Below, in pieces: positions 1 to 6,921 of a stretch of 54,087 bases of DNA. Numbering within the stretch: position 1 is the first letter of the stretch; every line of letters starts with the position of its first letter. Source of the DNA: JAAYRQ01 sp035647815 (GTDB taxonomy: Bacteria > Bacillota > Syntrophomonadia > Syntrophomonadales > Syntrophomonadaceae); assembly GCA_035647815.1 (NCBI GenBank), contig DASRMR010000068.1, positions 1 through 54,087 on the forward strand, read 5' to 3'. A model generated the notes under the pieces. The model was not told the origin of the DNA. It made no database searches and saw only the letters and a program-made list of their open reading frames with translations. The position numbers and the translations under genes are program-made.

Positions 1-34
1 TATATCAGTTTAAGAATGGAAAAAGGTGAGGTTT

Positions 35-466
35 ATGAAGTTAGTGGAAAAACTGAAAATGTTTATTGAAGAGGTTGATCAGAAATATCCGGTAGAGCTT
101 GCTTATTTGTTTGGTTCTTTTGCTAAAGGTACTGAGAATAGTGAAAGTGACATAGATATAGCTATTTTATTTAAGCATGAGTATTCTAAATTAGAAGAAT
201 TATTAATTCGGGGGAGAATTATTGATAAAGGGGAGAAGTTTTTTTCTAACAAGCTAGATGTAGTTTCTCTCAGTAGTGCCTCGCTCCTGTTGAAATATGA
301 AGTGATTTGTAATAGTTTAATCTTAAGGGATAGTAATCTAAGAAGTACTTTTGAATCTTTAGCTATAAGGGAATATTTTGATTTTAGTTATTATGCTGAG
401 ATTTATAATGAAGCTATATTTAGTAGTATTAGGGATGGAGAATTTTTTACGAAGAAGGTAGAGTAG
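35..466 (+). CDS. MNT-type nucleotidyltransferase domain protein
   Basis: Small protein (143 aa) of the minimal nucleotidyltransferase fold. The signature GSFAKG followed about 11 residues later by SDIDIA is visible; the two Asp are the expected metal ligands. A GTG lies in frame at 26, but ATG 35 is preferred because AAAGGTGAGG sits just upstream at a good distance. Proteins of this family (MntA type) usually pair with a HEPN-domain toxin and neutralise it by AMP addition. No HEPN gene follows here. A partner could lie upstream, outside the window. The stretch 467-594 after it holds no gene. Family assignment is firm; the antitoxin role is inference. Confidence 0.8.
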   Translation: MKLVEKLKMFIEEVDQKYPVELAYLFGSFAKGTENSESDIDIAILFKHEYSKLEELLIRGRIIDKGEKFFSNKLDVVSLSSASLLLKYEVICNSLILRDSNLRSTFESLAIREYFDFSYYAEIYNEAIFSSIRDGEFFTKKVE

Positions 467-594
467 ATGGTGAAGAGTGACAAGGTATCGGCAGGCTGTC
501 GGAGTTGTTGTCACCTATAATTCTAATTCCTTATGTAGTAACTTTTTAATGATAGAGTATAATAAGTATATATTATTGTAAAGGCAGTGGTAAA

Positions 595-792
595 ATGAAT
601 TCTGTAAAACAAATATTATTGAATCTGATAGATGAGATTCCTGAAAACAATATACCAGAGATAATAGATTTTATAGGCTATCTGAAAATTAAAAATGAAA
701 TAGACATGTTTAAGGAATTTGAAAATGCAAGTAATAGTAGTTTAGAATTTTGGGATAATGAGATAGATGATGAGGTATGGAATAATGTATAA
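595..792 (+). CDS. Antitoxin-like small protein (DUF2281-type)
   Basis: A 65-aa acidic protein. The N-terminal half (residues 1-35, with IPENNIPEIIDFIGYLK) resembles short antitoxins that precede MazF/PemK toxins. The C-terminal tail ends in an acidic, Trp-containing segment (FWDNEIDDEVWNN), typical of the flexible part that wraps around the toxin. It overlaps the next gene by 8 nt, the usual coupling in such pairs. Its own ribosome binding site is weak (AAAGGCAGTGG). Identified by context and sequence style, not by a catalytic motif. Confidence 0.65.
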   Translation: MNSVKQILLNLIDEIPENNIPEIIDFIGYLKIKNEIDMFKEFENASNSSLEFWDNEIDDEVWNNV

Positions 793-1030
793 ACAAGGTG
801 ATATATTAATTATCCCAATTCCTTTTACTGATTTAACATCTAGCAAAAAAAGACCCGTTCTCGTATTATCAAATGATTATTTGTCAGAGGGTAATTTAAA
901 GGTGGATTCATGTATAAGAGCAGATAAGATTTACACTTTATCACAAAATATTATTGTTAAAAAATTTGGAGAAGTTAATGAAGATATTATAAACAAGGTG
1001 AAAGATAAAATAAACAAACTATTAAAATAA
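785..1030 (+). CDS. MazF/PemK-like toxin, internally shortened
   Basis: An 81-aa protein starting at ATG 785 inside the end of the antitoxin gene; an earlier in-frame start at 767 is unlikely. The N-terminus (QGDILIIPIPFTDL...KKRPVLVLSND) and the C-terminus (KVDSCIRADKIYTLSQNIIVKKFG) both match MazF-family endoribonucleases, which cleave mRNA. Family members are about 110 aa. Here the segment that normally follows the SND motif, with the central strands usually read as D-I/V-I-V-x-x-I-T-S-N, is missing, and NDYLSEG runs directly into NLKVDS. The frame is kept. The toxin is therefore probably inactive or altered by an in-frame deletion of about 25-30 codons. The deletion is inferred from memory of the family. 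Confidence 0.65.
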   Translation: MYKQGDILIIPIPFTDLTSSKKRPVLVLSNDYLSEGNLKVDSCIRADKIYTLSQNIIVKKFGEVNEDIINKVKDKINKLLK

Positions 1031-1043
1031 ACGGATTACCATA

Positions 1044-1266
1044 GCTATGTTCCTACAAATACAGCTATCAGTATGACCCATCAAAATAATTTTGAGTATT
1101 TTTCAAATCCTCCAAGGTTAACATTACGTATAACACCATTATATTACAAAAGAATGAATTGTTAAAGAAAGTATGGCAAATCAAATGTGGAAAAGGTAAA
1201 GCTGCGAATGAATTCGAAGCTACTATTTTATCAAAAAAAGTCTGCAAGCTTATAAATGAGCGATAA
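1044..1266 (+). other. Possible decayed coding remnant
   Basis: No intact gene is seen between 1031 and 1317. Two overlapping plus-strand frames read like ordinary protein without a start: one from 1044 (SYVPTNTAISMTHQNNF...) ending in a stop near 1163, and one running through ...NELLKKVWQIKCGKGKAANE to a TAA at 1264-1266. This could be a frameshifted end of a lost gene in the accessory patch. No family was recognised. Confidence 0.2.
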
Positions 1267-1313
1267 GCGAACATCGGGAACGTGGCAAGCGAAACGTCCC
1301 CGCGCCGCAACAT
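1267..1313. repeat. Intergenic repeat, GTCCCCGC family (copy 1)
   Basis: The segment containing GTGGCAAGCGAAACGTCCCC is GC-richer than its surroundings. It resembles GTGGCAGACGAAATGTCCCC at 20087-20107, and the GTCGCGGGGAC core at 25041-25051 read on the opposite strand. It sits in the 3' gap between the accessory patch and htpX. Seen directly; its origin is unknown. Confidence 0.45.
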
Positions 1314-1317
1314 CCCC

Positions 1318-2202
1318 CTACCTCATCTCCTGCAATCTTTGAATTCTATCATCTAGATCTGGATGGGTTGCTAGGAGTTGTCTTAGGCCACGACGCTTTT
1401 CGCCGCTGATTTTGAAGCTGGCTATGGATTCTTGGCTAGTATCGACTAAATTAGTAGTTTGTTTTAACGCTTGTAAGGCAGTTATCATTTTTTGCCTACC
1501 AGCTAGGTCAGCCCCACCACTATCAGCCGCAAATTCTCGGTGTCTAGAGTATGCCATTACTGCGATACTACCTAGGATGGAGAGCAGAATCTGGAATACT
1601 ATTATACTTATTAAGTGAACTACCCCTTGCAATTCTTTTTTGACCAGCATAGATGCGAAGTAGGCAATAATTCTAGATAAAAAGACGACAAATGTATTTA
1701 TGACACCTTGAAGTAGGGTCATGGTAACCATATCACCATTGGCGACATGGGCTATTTCATGGGCTAGTACTCCTTCTATTGCATCTGGGTTCATACGATT
1801 TAACAATCCTTGAGAAACTGCGACTAGTGAATTATTGCGTGTAGGACCAGTTGCAAATGCATTAACTTCGTTAGATGGATAAATGCCGACTTCGGGCATT
1901 TTTTTGAGGCCAGCTTTTTGGGCTAGGCGGTAAACTGTGCTAACTAATTGTCTTTGTTCAGTATTTAATGATTTATCAGGATCTAAAACCTGAACATTCA
2001 TCATTTTTTTGGCCATAAATTTGGACATAGCTAGTGAAATTAGTGAACCTGAAAAACCAATAATTAAAGCTAAGATAAAAAGGCTATAATAATCTAGTCC
2101 AGCTCCAGTCATATAGCTACCTATACCTAGGACACTAGTAACGATCCCAATAGTAGTAAGGACTAGAAAGTTGACTAGTAGAAACATACCTATTCTTTTC
2201 AT
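1318..2202 (-). CDS. htpX: Membrane zinc metalloprotease HtpX
   Basis: M48-family membrane protease (294 aa) that degrades damaged or misfolded membrane proteins. The zinc motif HEIAH is at about residues 148-152, and the third ligand Glu lies in HREFAADSGGA near 223. Two N-terminal membrane segments (about 5-28 and 38-60) and two more around 165-215 give the family layout. Length matches the family. The start is supported by AGGAGG upstream (minus strand) at good spacing. Monocistronic and divergent from the flagellar-type gene at 2347. Confidence 0.95.
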   Translation of the reverse strand: MKRIGMFLLVNFLVLTTIGIVTSVLGIGSYMTGAGLDYYSLFILALIIGFSGSLISLAMSKFMAKKMMNVQVLDPDKSLNTEQRQLVSTVYRLAQKAGLKKMPEVGIYPSNEVNAFATGPTRNNSLVAVSQGLLNRMNPDAIEGVLAHEIAHVANGDMVTMTLLQGVINTFVVFLSRIIAYFASMLVKKELQGVVHLISIIVFQILLSILGSIAVMAYSRHREFAADSGGADLAGRQKMITALQALKQTTNLVDTSQESIASFKISGEKRRGLRQLLATHPDLDDRIQRLQEMR

Positions 2203-2269
2203 TGTAGAACCTCCTCATATTGCTTTTTAGATTCTATCATGTTTTTAAGATGGGATGAAGGGCAAAAGC

Positions 2270-2297
2270 TAAAGTAAAAGAGGTTTTTTAGCGATAT
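2270..2297 (+). promoter_or_regulatory. Candidate sigma-D (flagellar) promoter
   Basis: TAAA at 2270-2273, a 16-nt gap, then AGCGATAT at 2290-2297. The sigma-D/sigma-28 consensus is TAAA-N15-GCCGATAT, so the -10 region matches 6 of 8. The same layout (TAAA-N16-NNCGATAT) occurs before flaG at 3743. It lies 49 nt before the ATG at 2347. Confidence 0.65.
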
Positions 2298-2346
2298 ATA
2301 TTATAAGTACAAGGATGTACGCGAAGAAACAAGGAGGTGCTTTTTA

Positions 2347-2892
2347 ATGGAAATAAGAAATGTAGTGGCCAATATACCTGCTATTTATAATAATCAGCAG
2401 GAAGCAGATAAGTCTAAGTATAATCAGGAAAAAACAGTTGTAAAAGATGAGTTTATTAAATCAGAAGGTCTAGCGAAGCCCATAACTTATCAAAAACCTA
2501 ATCAGGTTGATAGGGCAACTATTCAAAAGTTACAAGAAGATAGTGAGATGGCTTTTAATCAGTTAAAAGAGATTGTAAGCCAGCTACTCGAAAGGCAAGG
2601 TTTGACTTTTAGAGAAATAAACCTGATGGAAGTCGATGAACAGGCTCGTCTAGAAGCTAGTGCTTTAGTTGCTGAAGGTGGGGAATTAAGTCCGGAAAAG
2701 GTAAGTGACCGTATAGTAGAATTTGCGAAAGCTTTATCAGGTGGCGATATGGGTAAGTTTGAGTCACTAAAAGGTGCTATTGAAAAAGGCTTTGAGGAAG
2801 CAACTCGAATTCTTGGTGGAGAACTACCGGAAGTATCACAGAGAACTTATGAGTTAGTAATGGAAAAGCTAGAAGCTTGGGTGAACGAGTAA
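2347..2892 (+). CDS. DUF5610-like protein, probably flagellar regulon
   Basis: A 181-aa soluble, mostly helical protein with no signal peptide. The C-terminal half carries a pattern I associate with DUF5610: SPEKVSDRIVEFAKAL, then GAIEKGFEEATRILG and LPEVSQRTYELVMEKLEAW. The function of that domain is unknown. A strong AGGAGGTG site precedes ATG 2347. It is single in its unit, with a sigma-D-type promoter before it and a terminator hairpin after it, and flaG/fliS follow. The promoter and neighbours suggest a late flagellar or motility role. Domain recognition is moderate; the role is inference. Confidence 0.6.
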   Translation: MEIRNVVANIPAIYNNQQEADKSKYNQEKTVVKDEFIKSEGLAKPITYQKPNQVDRATIQKLQEDSEMAFNQLKEIVSQLLERQGLTFREINLMEVDEQARLEASALVAEGGELSPEKVSDRIVEFAKALSGGDMGKFESLKGAIEKGFEEATRILGGELPEVSQRTYELVMEKLEAWVNE

Positions 2893-2940
2893 TTAAAGCC
2901 TAAGTTTTAAAAAATGAAAATGTATTCAAGGTAATTAGTG

Positions 2941-2984
2941 TAGCTGAGGCTTTCCTATAAGAAGGTCTCAGCTATCTTATTTTA
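2941..2984 (+). terminator. Rho-independent terminator after the DUF5610-like gene
   Basis: Perfect 8-bp stem TAGCTGAG / CTCAGCTA enclosing an 18-nt loop that can pair further, followed by a T-rich tract. It closes the 2347-2892 unit. Confidence 0.7.
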
Positions 2985-3060
2985 TAATCATTAGATATAA
3001 TGTCTTTAAACTGATTAAGATATAATAATGAAGTTTTTAATTTATAGGGGGAGAGGGAAT

Positions 3061-3690
3061 ATGGAAAAGTATTTATTAGCTACTGATTTTTTAGATAGTA
3101 ATCATCCGAGTATATCTGACTTAGTATCAGATATTACAGATGTTAATGATTCTGATATTGAAAAGGCCAAAAAGCTGTTTCTTTATGTGCGTGATAGTAT
3201 TAATTACAATATGTATTTAGCTACCAATTATGGTGAGGATTACAGAGCATCTAATATTTTAAAAGCGGGGCGAGGTTATTGTGTGCAAAAAGCTATTATC
3301 TTAGCAGCTTTAGGAAGGGCAGCCGGGATTCCTAGTCGCTTAGTCTTAGTCGCTATTAGAAATCACAAGGCACCAAAGGAAGCTTTAGATATAATGAAAA
3401 CTAATATATTTTTTCCCCATATGTATAATCAGTTTTATATTAATTCGAAGTGGGTAAGTGCTACCGCAACTTTTGATAAAAGCATTTGTGAACGGATTAA
3501 TGTAGGCTGGGTAGAATTTGATGGGGTTAATGATGGGCTATTACCTAGTAATGATAATGATGGGAACCCTTACATAGAATATATCGACAGGTATGGTGAT
3601 TTTGCAGATTTCCCTTTCCCATTTATTCTGTCTAAGCTTTATCACTATTATGGTGAAGATTATAAAATATGGTTCGAAAGTGCTGAATAA
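3061..3690 (+). CDS. Transglutaminase-like cysteine peptidase-fold protein
   Basis: A 209-aa protein with a transglutaminase-like core. Cys lies in GRGYCVQKA, followed by an alpha helix (AIILAALGRAAGIPSRLV); His in FFPHMYNQFYINSKWV; Asp in ATATFDK. Together these give the Cys-His-Asp order of the fold. Such proteins include peptidases and amidases, and the substrate cannot be told. An in-frame ATG exists at 3028, but AGGGGGAGAGGG just before ATG 3061 fixes the start. No signal peptide is seen, so it is likely cytoplasmic. It stands alone between two flagellar units, and no link to motility is shown by sequence. Confidence 0.75.
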   Translation: MEKYLLATDFLDSNHPSISDLVSDITDVNDSDIEKAKKLFLYVRDSINYNMYLATNYGEDYRASNILKAGRGYCVQKAIILAALGRAAGIPSRLVLVAIRNHKAPKEALDIMKTNIFFPHMYNQFYINSKWVSATATFDKSICERINVGWVEFDGVNDGLLPSNDNDGNPYIEYIDRYGDFADFPFPFILSKLYHYYGEDYKIWFESAE

Positions 3691-3742
3691 TTTAGTCGAT
3701 TAAGTATCATCCTTCTGTCCTAGGATTATTTTGAACTTTAAT

Positions 3743-3770
3743 TAAAGTTTTTAAGCTATAACAACGATAT
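3743..3770 (+). promoter_or_regulatory. Candidate sigma-D promoter of the flaG-fliS unit
   Basis: TAAA at 3743-3746, 16 nt, then AACGATAT at 3763-3770; 6 of 8 positions agree with the sigma-D -10 consensus GCCGATAT. It is 35 nt before the flaG ATG and matches the arrangement at 2270-2297. Confidence 0.7.
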
Positions 3771-3805
3771 TTATAATAAGTTGATATAGTAGGGAGGCTT
3801 TTGAT

Positions 3806-4180
3806 ATGCGAGTTGAAGGGCAGAATATGGTTGTAGATCAATTTCCCGTAAAAGGTAAGGCAGATCGCACTGTTGGAGGAAAAGCTAGTCCTAAGGGTAA
3901 TGAGAAAATAGGGCTAAAAGATTTGAAAGTGGAGGAGAAGCATACTCCTGAGACATTACAAAAAGCTGTAGATACAGCTAACAAGGCTATGGAGATTTCT
4001 AATTATCATTTACAGTTTAGACTTCATGAAGAAAGTGGTCGTTATCAAGTAAAGGTAATAGATAGTCTTACAGATAAGGTAATAAGGGAGATTCCACCTA
4101 AAGTTATGCTAGAATTCTCGGCGACGATTAAGAAGATGTTAAATGATGCTGTAGGGATATTAGTGGACGAAGTTATTTAA
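3806..4180 (+). CDS. flaG: Flagellar protein FlaG
   Basis: A 124-aa FlaG-family protein, linked to flagellar filament length or assembly. The first 45 residues are polar and variable. The conserved C-terminal domain (about 55-124) shows the family pattern ...NYHLQFRLHEESGRYQVKVID...VIREIPPKVMLEF. Start ATG 3806 has GGGAGG upstream. It is the first gene of a flaG-fliS-fliT-like-helical protein unit behind a sigma-D-type promoter. The flagellin gene itself is not in the window. Confidence 0.92.
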   Translation: MRVEGQNMVVDQFPVKGKADRTVGGKASPKGNEKIGLKDLKVEEKHTPETLQKAVDTANKAMEISNYHLQFRLHEESGRYQVKVIDSLTDKVIREIPPKVMLEFSATIKKMLNDAVGILVDEVI

Positions 4181-4232
4181 GAGAAATTAATTCTTATTAA
4201 ATGTAGGACTTCGATTTTTGGAGGAATAAGTT

Positions 4233-4658
4233 ATGAGTATGAATGCTCAGGTTTATAATCAATATAAAAAAGCGACAGTGGAGACTGTATCATCAGGTAA
4301 GCTTTTATTGATGCTTTATGATGGGACAATTAAAAACTTAAATAGTGCAATAAATGAAATTAATGAAAAAGATTACAATAAGGCTCATAATAATATTATT
4401 AAGACTCAGGATATTATTGTGGAATTGATGTCAACTTTAAATATGGATTATGAAATATCTAAAAATTTATATAGTTTATATGATTTTTGGATGAGTCGCT
4501 TAATTGAGGCTAATGTGAATAAAGATGCGGATATTCTGGCTGAAGTGGCGGAATTTTTTAAGGAATTACGAGATACTTGGGAAGAGGTAATAAAGACTCA
4601 AAGTAATGTTCCTAATAAAAATGCAGCTAATTCTAGCAGCTTGAGTTTAAAGGGCTGA
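4233..4658 (+). CDS. fliS: Flagellin export chaperone FliS
   Basis: A 141-aa helical protein. The N-terminal NAQVYNQYKKATVETVSSGKLLLMLYDGTI is a clear FliS signature. FliS binds the C-terminal end of flagellin in the cytosol and prevents premature polymerisation. The C-terminal 15 residues are Ser/Asn-rich and probably disordered. Start ATG 4233 has TGGAGGA upstream. The next gene begins 6 nt after the stop, so they are cotranscribed. Confidence 0.95.
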   Translation: MSMNAQVYNQYKKATVETVSSGKLLLMLYDGTIKNLNSAINEINEKDYNKAHNNIIKTQDIIVELMSTLNMDYEISKNLYSLYDFWMSRLIEANVNKDADILAEVAEFFKELRDTWEEVIKTQSNVPNKNAANSSSLSLKG

Positions 4659-4664
4659 TGAAAT

Positions 4665-5069
4665 ATGAAAGATCAAGAATCTAATAGCTTAATAGAAACT
4701 TACCAGGGTATTTTAAAGGCGTCTAAACAAATGTTTAAGCTTACGCAAGAACCTAGTCATGAAGAAGAATGGACTGAGGCGATGAGCGCTTTAATACAGA
4801 AACGCGATGAAATGATGGCAATGATTGAGGTAACTGAAAAACGCCTAGTAAGTGCTGGGGATGATTTACCTATTCAAGATAGGCAAAAGATAAAACTAAT
4901 TATTAAAGAAATACAAGCTATTGATGAAAAGGCAGAAAAAAACCTGCAGAAAGAATTATTAGTAGTCCGGGATAAAATAGGCACAGTCAGGCAGAATAAA
5001 GTGGCTCAAGATGCTTATCTAGGTAATGAAGATGTATCTGATGGCTGGTTCTTCGACAGTAAAGAGTAA
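4665..5069 (+). CDS. FliT-like flagellar chaperone
   Basis: A 134-aa helical, charged protein directly after fliS, the usual fliT position in Firmicutes. The middle helices (QKRDEMMAMIEVTEKRL; IQAIDEKAEKNLQKELL) and the C-terminal AYLGNEDVSDGWFFDSKE resemble the clostridial FliT type, whose tail often reads AYxG...FxD. FliT acts as an export chaperone for the filament cap protein in better-studied bacteria. Assignment rests on position, length and the tail pattern. Confidence 0.65.
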   Translation: MKDQESNSLIETYQGILKASKQMFKLTQEPSHEEEWTEAMSALIQKRDEMMAMIEVTEKRLVSAGDDLPIQDRQKIKLIIKEIQAIDEKAEKNLQKELLVVRDKIGTVRQNKVAQDAYLGNEDVSDGWFFDSKE

Positions 5070-5093
5070 TCGATTAAAACGAGGTTTTATATT

Positions 5094-5561
5094 ATGGAAA
5101 ATACTTATTTATCAAGAATAATCGCGAATTATCAGACTCAATATGACTTATATAATCAAGTAAAAGAGTTATCCTTTAAGCAAGTTGAAATATTTCAAGA
5201 TATTGATAAAGATATTAGCTATATTTTAAATACCACCTTAAATGCTAGAATGACTATAATGAATGAGATCGCGATTCTTAATGAGGATAATAAGGATATA
5301 CAAAATTTTTTATTAACTTCTTTAGATAAAAAAGAATTTGTAATAAGTCAGTTAGAAGGTTTAGTTGCAGAAGACTTAATTAATGAACTTAAGAAAGTTA
5401 TTTTAGCCTTAGGTGATTTATTAGCTCAAATAAATAGTAATGATAAGCTTAATGAAATCCTACTTAAACAAACTGCGACCAAAAAGCCAGATTTTCAAAA
5501 AGCGAATTCTATAACTAAGGTTAGTAATGCATATAAAAAAGCTATGGAAAAACCGGAATAA
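5094..5561 (+). CDS. Helical protein, possible FlgN/FliT-type flagellar chaperone
   Basis: A 155-aa, almost fully alpha-helical protein without signal peptide or membrane segment, 24 nt after the fliT-like gene and evidently in the same unit. Helix-rich length and heptad-like Leu/Ile spacing (residues 5-125), followed by a basic tail ending NAYKKAMEKPE, fit type-III export chaperones such as FlgN, but no decisive motif is present. No terminator hairpin was seen right after it. The function is not recognised from sequence; the flagellar role is by context. Confidence 0.5.
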   Translation: MENTYLSRIIANYQTQYDLYNQVKELSFKQVEIFQDIDKDISYILNTTLNARMTIMNEIAILNEDNKDIQNFLLTSLDKKEFVISQLEGLVAEDLINELKKVILALGDLLAQINSNDKLNEILLKQTATKKPDFQKANSITKVSNAYKKAMEKPE

Positions 5562-5614
5562 AAGGGTTTTACAGAGAAGAATTAATTTTGTCTATCTATA
5601 TCCTCTATAGTTTG

Positions 5615-5643
5615 TTGCTATTTTAAACTATGGGGTATATAAT
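5615..5643 (+). promoter_or_regulatory. Sigma-A-type promoter of the zinc-ribbon gene
   Basis: TTGCTA at 5615-5620, a 17-nt spacer, and TATAAT at 5638-5643. The predicted leader is about 65-70 nt before the ATG at 5718. Confidence 0.6.
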
Positions 5644-5717
5644 TAAATTACTGGTGTCGGTAATAATAATCCGTACCAACCGGTAAATTCAAAAAACAAA
5701 GTGAGGGATTTTTCTAA

Positions 5718-6014
5718 ATGTTTGAAGACAAAACTTTAGTATGCCAAGATTGTGAACAAGAATTCGTTTTTACTGCAGGAGAACAAGAGTTCTATGCTGA
5801 AAAAGGATTCGAAAATGAACCTAAAAGATGTAAAGACTGTAGAGTAAGACGCCGTAACAATAGAAGCGGTGCTGGTGAAAGGGCACCACGCGAAATGCAT
5901 GATGCAGTATGTGCAGAATGTGGCGCAGATACCCAAGTTCCTTTTAAGCCTGTGGAAGGTAGACCTGTTCTATGCCTGGAGTGTTTCCAAAAACAAAGAG
6001 AATCGGCGTACTAA
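5718..6014 (+). CDS. Two-module zinc-ribbon protein
   Basis: A 98-aa protein with two Cys4 modules. CxxC pairs at residues 9/12 and 38/41 form the first ribbon (CQDC ... CKDC), and 65/68 and 86/89 form the second (CAEC ... CLEC). They are joined by a basic Arg-rich linker (RVRRRNNR). This is a widespread small zinc-ribbon family in Firmicutes without an agreed function; the basic linker would allow nucleic-acid contact. It has its own promoter and terminator, so it is monocistronic and probably well expressed. Zinc binding is a safe inference; the role is unknown. Confidence 0.8.
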   Translation: MFEDKTLVCQDCEQEFVFTAGEQEFYAEKGFENEPKRCKDCRVRRRNNRSGAGERAPREMHDAVCAECGADTQVPFKPVEGRPVLCLECFQKQRESAY

Positions 6015-6030
6015 TAAAGGAATAATTACA

Positions 6031-6055
6031 CCGGGCTTATATAAGCCCGGTTTTG
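6031..6055 (+). terminator. Rho-independent terminator
   Basis: Perfect stem CCGGGCTT / AAGCCCGG around an ATAT loop, followed by TTTTG. It ends the zinc-ribbon transcript. Confidence 0.9.
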
Positions 6056-6155
6056 TACTTTTATAAGGCTTGTTTTCCTGCTTTGTTTGGAAAAATGAAT
6101 TCTCCGCGGTTAGGGCGAATTATTATATATATACAACAGGGAAAGGTGTGGTTAC

Positions 6156-6704
6156 ATGAAGTTAGATATAAGAGGAAAAAACATCGAGGTTACCAACGCT
6201 TTAAGGGAATATACCACCAAAAGGCTTTCCAAGTTGGAAAAATATATTGATGGGGCAAGAGAGGCTCAAGTTGCTTTATCTTTAGAAGGTGATAAACATA
6301 AGGTAGAAGTAACTATACCGTTAAATGGCATGATATTACGGGGTGAAGAAGCTACTGATGACATGTATACTTCTATCGATTTAGTAGAGGAAAAACTAGA
6401 AAAACAAATCGAAAAGCATAAAGCCAAACTGTATAGAAATAATCGTGGTATAGGATTTAAGCAGGCTATAAGAGAAGAATTAGAAAGAGATATGAAAAAT
6501 AAGGAAACGGATTCTGAGCCGTTTAATATTGTAAGAACTAAGAGGTTTGCCTTGAAGCCTATGGATGAAGAAGAAGCTATTATGCAGATGAATTTATTAA
6601 GTCATACTTTCTTTGTTTTCTTCAATGCTGAAAGTGAAGAGGTTAATGTGGTCTATAAACGTAAAGATGGAGATTATGGTCTAATCGAACCTCATTTCGA
6701 TTAG
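6156..6704 (+). CDS. hpf: Ribosome hibernation promoting factor, long form
   Basis: A 182-aa long-form HPF that dimerises 70S ribosomes into inactive 100S particles. The N-terminal S30AE domain (1-100: MKLDIRGKNIEVTNALREY..., DMYTSIDLVEEKLEKQI) binds the small subunit decoding area. The C-terminal dimerisation domain (about 122-182) shows VRTKRFALKPMDEEEAIMQM and FFVFFNAESEEVNVVYKRKD. Start ATG 6156 follows GGGAAAGGTG. It sits immediately upstream of secA, as in many Firmicutes, but is separated from it by a terminator. Confidence 0.95.
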   Translation: MKLDIRGKNIEVTNALREYTTKRLSKLEKYIDGAREAQVALSLEGDKHKVEVTIPLNGMILRGEEATDDMYTSIDLVEEKLEKQIEKHKAKLYRNNRGIGFKQAIREELERDMKNKETDSEPFNIVRTKRFALKPMDEEEAIMQMNLLSHTFFVFFNAESEEVNVVYKRKDGDYGLIEPHFD

Positions 6705-6755
6705 TTGAAATTAGTTACCTATAAGTGATAACATATTAATATTGATAGTTAAATT

Positions 6756-6783
6756 GAGGGACCATAAGGTTCCTCTTTTTTTG
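6756..6783 (+). terminator. Rho-independent terminator after hpf
   Basis: Stem GAGGGACC / GGTTCCTC (one G-T pair) with an ATAA loop, followed by a run of T. A TATAAT at 6806-6811 downstream may belong to the secA promoter, but no convincing -35 was found. Confidence 0.75.
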
Positions 6784-6921
6784 CACTATAAGAAAGTGTA
6801 AGATATATAATGATACAACTGTTTAGCATAATTATTTTTTAATATATAAGTAGACTTAAGTGTGGGGTATGAATTTAAGTACGGTGTAGGTCAATTTTCT
6901 AAAAGGAAGGTAGATATAATA

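Noticed and set aside
1068..1313. 81-aa minus-strand frame
   Set aside because: No ribosome site, begins in a repeat copy, no recognisable family; plus-strand frames of the same region look more protein-like.
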